Origin: Ancylomarina subtilis
GTDB taxonomy: Bacteria > Bacteroidota > Bacteroidia > Bacteroidales > Marinifilaceae
Assembly (NCBI RefSeq): GCF_004217115.1
Contig: NZ_SHKN01000001.1
Location: forward strand, 2,607,781-2,671,780
Direction: 5' to 3'
Length of the DNA: 64,000 nucleotides
Shown: piece by piece, positions 25,482 through 33,929 of the stretch
How the letters are laid out: the number at the start of each line of letters is the position of its first letter
How positions within the stretch are numbered: the stretch's first letter is position 1
Translations under genes and position numbers: made by a program
Notes under the pieces: generated by a model
What the model was told of the DNA's origin: nothing
The model's database searches: none
Seen by the model: only the letters and a program-made list of their open reading frames with translations

Positions 25482-26233
25482 TGAACGAAAAAGATTTTGA
25501 TCGTATAGAGAATTACCTAGACGGTCAGCTAAACGAAAACGAAATCTTAGATTTTGAAAAAGATCTAATGGATGATCTTGACCTGGAGATGGAACTAAAT
25601 CTTCATAACGAGATAAACGAAGCTATAATGGAAGACGATGTCATGGAGTTGAGAAGTAAGCTCGAGGCCATCGATATTCCTGCAACTACTGAAGAAAAAC
25701 GCAAGGCTAAATTCCATGGAAAATGGAGAATAGCAGCAGCCTCTATGATTCTTTTCATTGGAATGGCGAGTGTCTATTACATGTTGGGCAATAAAACCTA
25801 CTCCAATGAGGAAATTTTCATGAATTACTACAAACCGTACGGTATTGTGATCAATACACGTTCCGGAACGGATACGAATGAAGCTGATCGAATACTGGAT
25901 CAGGCTCTTAAATCGTACGAGGCCAAAAACTACCGTACAGCTTTATCTTTGTTTCAAACAATTCTGGAAAAAGACAGTACGAACTTAACCAGTAATTTCT
26001 ATTCGGGTATTTCTAATATCCAAGTTCAAGAATACCTTAAGGCTAATAAGAATTTTCTGCGGGTGTTAGATCATAAAAACAACCTGTTTATAGAGCAGTC
26101 TGAGTGGTATTTAGGAATTTGCTACCTAATGACTAACAAAAGAGAAAAAGCTATTGAAACCTATCGAGCTATTGCCGAAGGAAATAGTTTCTATCGAACC
26201 AAGGCTAAAGAAATACTTAATAAACTAGAATAA
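25478..26233 (+). CDS. Anti-sigma-like membrane protein with periplasmic TPR repeats
   Basis: A 251-residue single-pass protein. The N-terminal cytoplasmic part (1-80) has the layout of Bacteroidota anti-sigma domains: IENYLDGQLNENEILDFEKD (10-29), an acidic helix, and LNLHNEINEAI. A membrane helix (about 84-104, RIAAASMILFIGMASVYYML) is followed by a C-terminal region of about three TPR-like units (ALKSYEAKNYRTALSLFQTI, then SGISNIQVQEYLKANKNFLR). The natural reading is that it holds the ECF sigma factor at the membrane and senses a periplasmic partner through the TPR part. It overlaps the sigma gene by four bases. The role is inferred from position and architecture, not from a recognised signature. 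Confidence 0.8.
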   Translation: MMNEKDFDRIENYLDGQLNENEILDFEKDLMDDLDLEMELNLHNEINEAIMEDDVMELRSKLEAIDIPATTEEKRKAKFHGKWRIAAASMILFIGMASVYYMLGNKTYSNEEIFMNYYKPYGIVINTRSGTDTNEADRILDQALKSYEAKNYRTALSLFQTILEKDSTNLTSNFYSGISNIQVQEYLKANKNFLRVLDHKNNLFIEQSEWYLGICYLMTNKREKAIETYRAIAEGNSFYRTKAKEILNKLE

Positions 26234-26261
26234 ATCGTTTCATCATACTATCGTTATATAC

Positions 26262-26297
26262 AAGGATTGTTCTTTAAAAGAACAATCCTTTCTTTTT
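26262..26297 (+). terminator. Intrinsic terminator of the sigma/anti-sigma operon
   Basis: AAGGATTGTTCTTT (26262-26275) and AAAGAACAATCCTT (26277-26290) form a 14-bp stem followed by TCTTTTTG. It may also work for the convergent CHAT gene's transcripts, which end at 26417. Confidence 0.85.
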
Positions 26298-26416
26298 GTA
26301 TAAATAGTTTCTTAAACGAAATGAAGGGTATTTCAGAGTCAAAACCTAGTTCGTCTGTGGAATAAAAGTAGATTATAGTTCTAATTGGAGACATTAAACC
26401 ATCACAATCTTTCTAA

Positions 26417-29275
26417 TTAGTTTAGAGTTTCATCCTTGATCTTTTTAGACACGGAGCGTTGCCAAATAAAATACAAACCTCCGAACAAAAGGACACCTCC
26501 AAGGAACATCAAAATCTTATGAATCATACTAAATCTAAACAAGGTTTGGGTATCACCAATGGCAACATAACCTGACCAAAAATAGGGGTGTGATTTCAAA
26601 GCATCAGCAGATTCCAGATAATCCAATTTAGCCTGCTGCAAGGCAACATCCTTAGGAAAGCTTTGAGCTAAATATTTGTAGAATGAAGACATCAAAGTAG
26701 AACCTGATAAGTCCTCAACTGTCCAAAGTGTCATGATTAAACTTGGACAACCGGAATAAAAGAAACCACGCGCTAAACTCATAACACCTTCTCCTTTCAG
26801 AAATTTTCCATCTCCCGAATTACAAGCACTCAGTACAACCATTCTTGCCTTGAGATTCATATTATAAATCTCATGAGTATTTAATAGGCCATCATTCAAA
26901 CTGTCTCCTGTTTGACTGAAAACCAATTTTGAGTACATCGGATTTTCGTCATCCAGAATCGTATGCATTGCCAAATGTAATATGTCAAAACTCTCTGCTT
27001 TCGCCTTAAAATTCGTTTCAGAAGCAAACTCGTCCAGATAGGTTTCTCCCGTGAATATTTTCGAAATATTTTCTACTTCTATCTTAGCACCAGGCAAAGG
27101 ATAAAGTTTGTTATTATGAACTTGTCTGGTTACCAAAATGGTGTCACTTACATTATCATACGAAGGCGCAAAAGCTAAGAGCTTTTTAGATGCAGAAGAT
27201 GAAAATTCCTTTGCTGAATGCTTGTAAGCAATCGTTGCCGAATTTTGATAACTGATCGGATTGTGCCTTATTAAATAATCCAAATTACGGTAACTTATAC
27301 TCTCGGGATCACCTTTCTCTTTTAATAAAACCCCAAAGGGCACATAGGCCAATTTACCTTCAGGAATAATGATTAAATGCTTTTTCTCAATCACCGCTTC
27401 GTAAGGCTCTATCATCAATTGGTAAAGCTTATGAGCCGAAGAAATATAATCCTGATAATATTTCATACTATTGTCAGAAAAATCATTTGTTTTTAGACTG
27501 TTCCGAATATTCTGAATATTAGCCTCCAATTCACCTTTCCTTAGAGTTGTTCTCTTCATTTCGAAAAAGTCACAGCCTAAAACAAAGGAATATAAGGTTG
27601 AATCAGAAAGAGCATATTCCATCAAAACTTCCTCTTCTTTAAGCTCTTTTTGTAGCTCATTTACAGAAATACTCGCATTATCATATTTCAGGGCGTAGTA
27701 GTCAGGATGTTCAGTCTCAAAACGCTTAACCATTTGTTCATACTCAGCATTTAACTCGAATAGTGTATGACGCCAATTTGAAATAGAATCCGCAACAGGC
27801 TTAAGTTGTTTTCTTTCCTGGTATATCTTTTCACGATAATCAGCAATATCTTGCTTTAACTGACGCTCTAAATTCTGCAAATCAAGAGGAATACCTCCAA
27901 AGGTTTTTGCATCAACATCGTTTAAATAATTTCGCAAACTCGAAGCTTTGACACGTTCTGAATATTTAAAAGCAATCTCTTTATACATTGGGTTACCCGT
28001 CAGTTCAAACAGAGTTGCTGCGACTTCAATAGCCAAAGAGAAAGTTTCATTTTCATTAGCACTCAGCGCCAATTTAGACTCCTCATCTTGATAAGCGATA
28101 CGAATCTGGTCAATAACATTAACACATAAGTCGTAAGTCATCAGAGATGCCTTCAAGTATTTAATCTGATTCGTTGTTTTGTGGATTTTATGTAAAGTTG
28201 AAGCTTTGTCTGAAAGTATTTCAAGGGTCGTCAACTGCCCGTCAACCTGCTCAATATTGGGGTTTTCATCAAAGCCTCCCCCATGGAAATCATAGGTACT
28301 CGACACTAAAGCTTTTTGATAAAATTCCAAAGCCTTTAGATAATTCTCTTCCTTGAAATAAACCGTTCCAAAATTTTTCAAACAATGCGCCGTATCCGGA
28401 TGCTTCAGTCCGAATTTAGCCAAATAAATATCATACGATTTGTTTAGATAGGCCTTAGACAATTTATTGTTTCCCCTAGAAGAATGAAAAATAGCATAAT
28501 TCAAATAAAAACTAGCCAAATCTGAATTCCCTTCCCCATTAATTTTTATAGATTCCTCTATGCTCCATCTCAAATAGCGATCAGCCTCTTTGACATAACC
28601 TAATTCTCTATAACAATTCCCAATATTACCAAGATTTAAAGAAAGATCTTTAACATGCCTTTCCTTCTTAATCTTAAGCCCTTCCAATAAATATTTGAGC
28701 GCATTGGTGTAGTCCTTATTATTCTTTGAAACCAATCCAAGATTACTAATTACTCGATCCCTCCAACGTGTAGCTTCAGGATTTTTTTCAATAATAAAGA
28801 GTGCCGCCTCATAAAATTTCTGTGCTTTTAAATTATCTTTAGTATACAGGTAAATATTTCCCATATTTACATAGACTGGAGCCAATTTCCCTGATGATTC
28901 CCCAAAATATTTCTTACAAATAATTTCAGCGGAGTTAAAATAAATCAAAGCATCCTTAAACTTTCCCAATCTGACTAATGTAGCTCCATAATTAACCTTG
29001 TATCTATATAAAAGATTAAAATTCTTCAATTGAGACTCATCTATATTTTCTTCTACTTGTTTAAAATAGCTTTCTGCTCCCTTGTTATTGCGAGATCGTA
29101 ATTCATTTACAGCCTTATTAAACAGGATCAGTAAAGACGAATCGGCAGAAATGCTTGTTTTAGACTGAAAAACTTGAGAAGGATTTGATGCTTCTGTATA
29201 AAAATTTGACGCCAAACACATCAAAAAGCATGAGGCAAGCAACAGATATCGAAATATTTCTTGATTTTTTTTCAC
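26417..29275 (-). CDS. Periplasmic TPR-CHAT protease, membrane anchored
   Basis: A 952-residue protein. An N-terminal signal sequence (about 8-28) is followed by many TPR units (about 45-450, for example YVNMGNIYLYTKDNLKAQKF) and a coiled-coil linker (about 470-530). The C-terminal CHAT caspase-like domain (about 600-905) has a catalytic His771 in HLAMHTIL and Cys818 in VVLSACNSGDG, then GEGVMSLARGFFYSGCPSLI. A final membrane helix (about 918-938) is followed by a basic tail, so the protease should face the periplasm. The start is GTG at 29275; no earlier in-frame start exists before a stop. It converges with the sigma/anti-sigma operon and diverges from the two double-glycine peptides, both likely partners. 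Confidence 0.9.
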   Translation of the reverse strand: MKKNQEIFRYLLLASCFLMCLASNFYTEASNPSQVFQSKTSISADSSLLILFNKAVNELRSRNNKGAESYFKQVEENIDESQLKNFNLLYRYKVNYGATLVRLGKFKDALIYFNSAEIICKKYFGESSGKLAPVYVNMGNIYLYTKDNLKAQKFYEAALFIIEKNPEATRWRDRVISNLGLVSKNNKDYTNALKYLLEGLKIKKERHVKDLSLNLGNIGNCYRELGYVKEADRYLRWSIEESIKINGEGNSDLASFYLNYAIFHSSRGNNKLSKAYLNKSYDIYLAKFGLKHPDTAHCLKNFGTVYFKEENYLKALEFYQKALVSSTYDFHGGGFDENPNIEQVDGQLTTLEILSDKASTLHKIHKTTNQIKYLKASLMTYDLCVNVIDQIRIAYQDEESKLALSANENETFSLAIEVAATLFELTGNPMYKEIAFKYSERVKASSLRNYLNDVDAKTFGGIPLDLQNLERQLKQDIADYREKIYQERKQLKPVADSISNWRHTLFELNAEYEQMVKRFETEHPDYYALKYDNASISVNELQKELKEEEVLMEYALSDSTLYSFVLGCDFFEMKRTTLRKGELEANIQNIRNSLKTNDFSDNSMKYYQDYISSAHKLYQLMIEPYEAVIEKKHLIIIPEGKLAYVPFGVLLKEKGDPESISYRNLDYLIRHNPISYQNSATIAYKHSAKEFSSSASKKLLAFAPSYDNVSDTILVTRQVHNNKLYPLPGAKIEVENISKIFTGETYLDEFASETNFKAKAESFDILHLAMHTILDDENPMYSKLVFSQTGDSLNDGLLNTHEIYNMNLKARMVVLSACNSGDGKFLKGEGVMSLARGFFYSGCPSLIMTLWTVEDLSGSTLMSSFYKYLAQSFPKDVALQQAKLDYLESADALKSHPYFWSGYVAIGDTQTLFRFSMIHKILMFLGGVLLFGGLYFIWQRSVSKKIKDETLN

Positions 29276-29381
29276 AATAGAAAAGAAATTTTAACAGGCT
29301 GAATAGATGAATGATACACCCTTTAAAATTATTCAAAACATATCGATTTTATATGCTTTTGAAAAAAAACTTTCACTTTCC

Positions 29382-29416
29382 GGGTTACTTTTTACCCAAA
29401 AAGGGAATAAAGGGGT
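29382..29416 (+). promoter_or_regulatory. ECF-type promoter/operator candidate, copy 2 (35-bp repeated motif)
   Basis: The same block as at 24879-24913 (31 of 35 bases identical, with the four differences in the spacer). It lies 40 bases before the first double-glycine peptide gene and about 105 bases upstream of the divergent CHAT gene. It is the main evidence that the peptides belong to the ECF sigma regulon. Confidence 0.55.
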
Positions 29417-29456
29417 GTAAACAGAAAGCAATATTCACTTTATAATTTAAATAACC

Positions 29457-29558
29457 ATGAAAAATTTTGAAATTCTTAACGCGGCTCAATTATTAGAAGT
29501 AAAAGGTGGTGCAAACGAGCTTACAACAAAAGATATGGCTGAAGAGTGTATAGTTTAA
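29457..29558 (+). CDS. Double-glycine leader micropeptide, copy 1
   Basis: A 33-residue peptide. The leader MKNFEILNAAQLLEVKGG matches the double-glycine secretion leader pattern (F, L, then LLEV-x-GG). A 15-residue core, ANELTTKDMAEECIV, follows, with one Cys three residues from the end. Such leaders are cut by C39 peptidases during export; an exporter of this type is encoded at 10934-13141. The gene is too short for normal gene finding. Its reality is supported by the tandem copy 31 bases downstream, which keeps the frame and the core, and by the upstream ECF-type motif. Signal peptide, bacteriocin or protease substrate are all possible roles. Confidence 0.8.
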   Translation: MKNFEILNAAQLLEVKGGANELTTKDMAEECIV

Positions 29559-29589
29559 TTTTTTTATTATTTTTCCAAAACTTACAACT

Positions 29590-29691
29590 ATGAAAAACTT
29601 TGAAATTCTTAATTCAACAGAACTATTAGAAGTTAAAGGTGGTGCAAACGAACTTACAACAAAAGATATGGCTGAAGAGTGTATAGTTTAA
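29590..29691 (+). CDS. Double-glycine leader micropeptide, copy 2
   Basis: A 33-residue tandem copy of the preceding gene, with the same core and the same stop. The leader differs at three residues (STE instead of AAQ at 9-11). By hand count the core region including the stop (48 bases) differs at one synonymous base, while the 54-base leader differs at ten, so the core is better kept than the leader. The spacer between copies (31 bases, T-rich) has no clear terminator. The kinase gene begins 82 bases later on the same strand and may be co-transcribed. No modifying enzyme is encoded next to it. Confidence 0.8.
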   Translation: MKNFEILNSTELLEVKGGANELTTKDMAEECIV

Positions 29692-29773
29692 TAATCTACT
29701 CTATATTTCTGGAGGTTATTTCGATCAACCACGATACTCTCACAATTAAATAAACATTAGAAAAGATTCCTGC

Positions 29774-30601
29774 ATGGAGAAACGTCCGACTTACTGCGAA
29801 CTTGAAGAACAGTTGGCAGAGGCATTACGAAGAGCAGAGGGAGCAGAAGAATTAAAGAACGCTTTCCTTGCGAATATTTCACACGAAATACGCACGCCCA
29901 TGAATGCTATTATAGGAGCATCGGATATCCTTCGCGACGAATCATTAACTAATGAAGAAAGAAATGAATTTGCTTCTATTCTAAATATTAGCAGTCGTTC
30001 ACTTCTCGATTTACTCAATCGAATTATCGATTTATCCCAATTGGATTCCGGAATCATGAAATTACATGAATCTGAAACCGATCTGGAAGCTGTCATCATC
30101 AGGTTATATACAATCTATGAAGACAAGATTAAAATTCTGGATAAAGACATTACAATTGATTATCAAATCGATTGTCACAATCCCAATATTATTATTGATG
30201 GCGAAAAGCTTGAGAAATCAATCAGCTACCTTCTAGATAATGCCATTAATTTTACTCAATCCGGAAAGATTGAACTTTCTTGTACCTTACAAGATGATCA
30301 GGAGATTAAAATCTCTGTGAAAGACACTGGCGTGGGTATTAGTCAAGAACAACAAGAATCCATATTCAATAGATTCAACCAAGTTGATAACTCATATACA
30401 CGTAAGCAATCCGGTGCTGGTATAGGCTTAAGCTTATGCTCAAGATATATGAAATTGATGCGTGGCTCTTTAAAACTAGAGTCTGAATTAGGACAAGGTT
30501 CAACCTTCTTCCTAAGTGTACCAACTTCCTTCAAAAAAGAAGAACTTGAAGAAATGGAAACCAACACGGGGATCCAAAACAGAAATAGTTTTGTAGGGTA
30601 A
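29774..30601 (+). CDS. Soluble histidine kinase without sensor domain
   Basis: A 275-residue kinase that consists only of a short coiled coil (about 8-30), the dimerisation/phospho-acceptor domain (His37 in NISHEIRTPMNAIIG) and the ATPase domain. The latter has N-box LLDNAINFTQ, DTGVGIS and GAGIGLSLCSRY. There is no membrane segment, PAS or receiver domain, so input must come through a partner protein or the coiled coil. The acceptor box is of the hybrid-kinase (HPK1a) type. No response regulator is adjacent; a stand-alone receiver at 42592-42972 is one possible partner. It lies directly after the double-glycine peptides on the same strand. Confidence 0.9.
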   Translation: MEKRPTYCELEEQLAEALRRAEGAEELKNAFLANISHEIRTPMNAIIGASDILRDESLTNEERNEFASILNISSRSLLDLLNRIIDLSQLDSGIMKLHESETDLEAVIIRLYTIYEDKIKILDKDITIDYQIDCHNPNIIIDGEKLEKSISYLLDNAINFTQSGKIELSCTLQDDQEIKISVKDTGVGISQEQQESIFNRFNQVDNSYTRKQSGAGIGLSLCSRYMKLMRGSLKLESELGQGSTFFLSVPTSFKKEELEEMETNTGIQNRNSFVG

Positions 30602-30731
30602 TCTACAATTTTCCACTTTTTTTCTCACTTTACTATTCAGTTCAATTCCTGAACTGCAAACTTCTACATCCTAATTTTTATAAACTGATTTTCTTACCTT
30701 TAATTTCTGAATGAGATTAAATTAAGAGAAT

Positions 30732-31436
30732 ATGCATACCAAGAAAAAAATTGTTGTGCTTTCCGGTGCGGGAATTAGCGCTGAAAGTGGTTTAAGAACC
30801 TTTCGTGAAATGGGAGGCTTGTGGGAAGAATATGATGTGATGGAAGTTGCTAGCCCACAGGCTTGGGAGAGAAATCCAGAGCTGGTGACAAGATTCTATA
30901 ACGAAAGACGCAAACAACTTCTAAAAAGCAAACCCAATCAAGGACATCTGATATTACAAGAACTTGAAAGGTATTTCGATGTTGAAATCATTACACAGAA
31001 TGTGGATGATTTACATGAGCGAGCGGGTAGTTCAAAAGTACTTCATCTCCATGGGGAATTAAAGAAAGCCAGAAGTACAGCCGATCCAAATTTAATCTAT
31101 GAACTGGATGGTTGGGAGCTCACAACAGAAAGCAAATGCGAAAAAGGATCACGACTTCGCCCCCATATCGTTTGGTTTGGAGAGGCTGTTCCAGCCATGT
31201 CAGATGCAATAAAAATTGTTTCTAAGGCAGATATACTCATTATTGTTGGTACATCTATGAATGTATACCCTGCAGCTGGATTAATTGATTATACCCCCTC
31301 AAATTGCCCTATATATGTCATAGATCCCAATGACGTGAATATGTCATCTTACGGAAATCGTACGTTTATAAAAGAGAAAGCAAGTATAGGAATGAATAAA
31401 CTGTTTAAAATACTCGTTCCCAATAGTAACTCTTAA
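30732..31436 (+). CDS. Sir2 family NAD-dependent protein deacylase (sirtuin, no zinc ribbon)
   Basis: A 234-residue sirtuin. The NAD site is VVLSGAGISAESGLRTFRE (8-26), TQNVDDLHERAG (88-99) follows, and the catalytic His107 lies in HLHGELKKA. The segment LRPHIVWFGEAVP leads into the second Rossmann half (IIVGTSMNVYPAAGL). The family's four zinc Cys are missing; only Cys136 remains in the region that should hold the ribbon. The chain is otherwise complete and of the short bacterial class (CobB-like). It would remove acetyl or acyl groups from lysines using NAD. It is a single gene in its own unit, convergent with the phosphate transporter. Confidence 0.92.
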   Translation: MHTKKKIVVLSGAGISAESGLRTFREMGGLWEEYDVMEVASPQAWERNPELVTRFYNERRKQLLKSKPNQGHLILQELERYFDVEIITQNVDDLHERAGSSKVLHLHGELKKARSTADPNLIYELDGWELTTESKCEKGSRLRPHIVWFGEAVPAMSDAIKIVSKADILIIVGTSMNVYPAAGLIDYTPSNCPIYVIDPNDVNMSSYGNRTFIKEKASIGMNKLFKILVPNSNS

Positions 31437-31467
31437 AAAAAGAGCTGTTCATTAGTATGAACAGCTC
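31435..31467 (-). terminator. Intrinsic terminator of the phosphate transporter gene
   Basis: On the minus strand GAGCTGTTCAT-ACTA-ATGAACAGCTC forms an 11-bp stem followed by TTTTTTT. It lies between the convergent sirtuin and PiT genes. Confidence 0.9.
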
Positions 31468-31502
31468 CTAATCTATATTATTATTTGAACTTTTACTTGT
31501 AA

Positions 31503-33761
31503 TTATTCAAGATCCTCGTCTTCATTCGAAGTCGCAAAATCACGAGCCGATTTAAGCAGATTTCCAGCATAAAGAATCAAGTTCTTAGTTTCATTCAATA
31601 TACCCAGGAATAAGACAGAATTACGTGTTCCAACTTTCTCAGCCTTGATTCTCTTTATTTGTTCTTTTCTGAATTTCTTAATTGATTTAAGAAGAACTTC
31701 CTGCTCTTCGAGAACCGAATCAATATTTTCATTCATGTAGTTCCTATCATTAATTATGGTATTAATGTGAGTAAAGAACTCAGACAATTTCGCTTGAATA
31801 ATATTTAATTCCTCAATTTGTTCAGCTTGAAAGGCTTTATGATTGTTGTCGATATACTCATAAACGGGTTCAACAATAAAACTCGTTGCGTGGGCCATTT
31901 CACGAAGATAATCGATCAACTGTACATAGAAAGGTCCTGAATAAACGCTGTCTTCACGAAGTATTTTGACCATATCAGGAACCTGATTTTTGATTTTCTT
32001 AACTTCAGAATTCAACTTATTCACTTTCTTAGAACATTCCTTCAAATTAGCTCTGTCCTCATAAGCTAAACCCGTAATCATCTTTCCAAAGATACCAGGT
32101 ATCTTAGCAGTCAAAGTAGAAACAGCATGTGTGCACTGCTCAGCAGCATCACCTTTGATAATTAAGGAGTCATCATCTTCATTTACTAGCATATCAGATT
32201 TACGCTTATGAATTCTATGAGAACGCACTACAAAGAATAAAGCCAGACCAAGTAAAAATACAATGGCATACCCACCAAACCAATTAATTAAATTAGCAAA
32301 TATAAAGGCCGCCGAGAAAGCACAAAATGCAGTAAAGAACCAACCTCCAATTACCGTGATAACACCCGTAATTCTATAAACAGCTGAATCTCTACCCCAA
32401 GCTCTATCTGCCAAAGAGGTACCCATAGCAACCATAAAAGTCACATAAGTTGTTGACAGTGGAAGTTTCAATGATGTACCAAGTGCAATAAGGATACTCG
32501 CTACAGTAAGATTAACCGAAGCACGAATCATATCAAAAGAAGGGATATCTTTCTTATCAATACCGGCAACAGCGCCAGGATGAACAAAACTCTTATTAAT
32601 ACTTCTTTGAATTCTATCAGGTAAAATACTTTTTAAACGGTTATTTGCAGCTAAAGAACGACGTACGATGATTCGTCCAAAATAAGAAGAACCAAATCTT
32701 TCATCGCCTTCATTCTGATTACTCAAGCTTAACTCAGTTTCGGTAACCGTACGAGCTTTCTTTGAAAACCAAAGCGTAAGTGTCATCACAATACCAGCAA
32801 TCAAAAGCAGATAGGTTTCAGTTTGCACTTTTCCTGTAAGAACCTCCATAGTTAAACTATATGGATCGCCAGCACCATTTGCAATATAAGCTTGAAATGA
32901 TTTGAAACCTGCTAGAGGTACACCAATAAAGTTAACCAAGTCGTTACCAGCAAAAGCCATAGCCAATGCAAAAGTTCCAACCAGTACAATAACCTTAAGT
33001 ATATTTAAGCGAATAAACCAAACCAATAACTGCAGGACAATTGTCCAACCAACAAAACAAGACGCTATAATTGTAAACGTATTTGACTTTATCCAAACAA
33101 GAGCTTCTTTTGATATAAATGAAGAACCCTTAGCCCCTTTAATTAAGATAAAGTAAGTGATAGCAGTAATAGCAAAACCACCGAAAATGGCTCCAAAATA
33201 TTTAAAACGCTTGTCGTATTTATGTGTAAAAATAATTCGAGTAATGTATTGCACCAAAGCTCCTGCTGAGAAAGCAACTACGACACTCAGGAGAATACCC
33301 GTTATTATGGCGAGAGCTTTTGCCGAATTGATATAGTTACCCAAATCCAAAAGCGTTTGGTCAGAATTCATGATTTTAACCAAAGCAACGGCTACTGCAG
33401 CTCCAAGCAATTCAAATACAATAGAAACTGTTGTAGAAGTTGGCAGACCAACCGTGTTGTAGAAATCAAGCAGAATAATATCTGTTAACATCACGGCCAC
33501 AAAAATGATCATGATTTCAGCAAAATAAAACTGATCAGGATGAAAGATACCCTTACGAGCAACTTCCATCATTCCACTGGAAAACGTTGCACCAACAAGA
33601 ATACCCAAACTGGCAATTATAAGAATAGCCCAACGTGGAGCGGCTTTAGATCCAAATGCTGAATTCAAAAAATTTACAGCATCATTACTCACCCCAACAA
33701 TAAGGTCGGAGATTGCAAGTGCAAAAAGCACAACAACAATAATCAAATAAAAATTATCCAT
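31503..33761 (-). CDS. PiT-type inorganic phosphate transporter with PhoU-like C-terminal domain
   Basis: A 752-residue protein. The N-terminal half (about 1-340) has PiT signature parts: ISDLIVGVSNDAVNFLNSAF (18-37) and GAAVAVALVKIM. A second PiT repeat follows at about 395-510, with FMVAMGTSLADRAWGRDSAVYRIT-type sequence and helices after it. The C-terminal third (about 545-750) is helical and charged and resembles a PhoU-like domain (EDRANLKECSKKVNKLNSEV). PiT carriers import phosphate with a cation; the fused PhoU-like part may regulate activity. The start is ATG at 33761. A 7-bp inverted repeat in the upstream DNA may be an operator. Fusions of this type are common in Bacteroidota. Confidence 0.9.
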   Translation of the reverse strand: MDNFYLIIVVVLFALAISDLIVGVSNDAVNFLNSAFGSKAAPRWAILIIASLGILVGATFSSGMMEVARKGIFHPDQFYFAEIMIIFVAVMLTDIILLDFYNTVGLPTSTTVSIVFELLGAAVAVALVKIMNSDQTLLDLGNYINSAKALAIITGILLSVVVAFSAGALVQYITRIIFTHKYDKRFKYFGAIFGGFAITAITYFILIKGAKGSSFISKEALVWIKSNTFTIIASCFVGWTIVLQLLVWFIRLNILKVIVLVGTFALAMAFAGNDLVNFIGVPLAGFKSFQAYIANGAGDPYSLTMEVLTGKVQTETYLLLIAGIVMTLTLWFSKKARTVTETELSLSNQNEGDERFGSSYFGRIIVRRSLAANNRLKSILPDRIQRSINKSFVHPGAVAGIDKKDIPSFDMIRASVNLTVASILIALGTSLKLPLSTTYVTFMVAMGTSLADRAWGRDSAVYRITGVITVIGGWFFTAFCAFSAAFIFANLINWFGGYAIVFLLGLALFFVVRSHRIHKRKSDMLVNEDDDSLIIKGDAAEQCTHAVSTLTAKIPGIFGKMITGLAYEDRANLKECSKKVNKLNSEVKKIKNQVPDMVKILREDSVYSGPFYVQLIDYLREMAHATSFIVEPVYEYIDNNHKAFQAEQIEELNIIQAKLSEFFTHINTIINDRNYMNENIDSVLEEQEVLLKSIKKFRKEQIKRIKAEKVGTRNSVLFLGILNETKNLILYAGNLLKSARDFATSNEDEDLE

Positions 33762-33834
33762 GTTTTTTCGTATGTAAGTTCACAACAAAACTACATACGG
33801 ACCAAAAAACAGGTGTTGCCTCAAGTTTACCTTT

Positions 33835-33855
33835 GTGTTAATTTAAAGTTAACAC
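33835..33855. promoter_or_regulatory. Inverted repeat upstream of the phosphate transporter gene
   Basis: GTGTTAA (33835-33841), a 7-base spacer and TTAACAC (33849-33855) form a perfect dyad 74-94 bases before the start codon. It is a candidate repressor or activator site; no known consensus was recognised. Confidence 0.35.
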
Positions 33856-33929
33856 TTTTAAAACGCGTCTTATAACACTGATTATAAGCAATTTTAAATT
33901 AACAAAGATAGCTCTTCTAAAATTTATTT

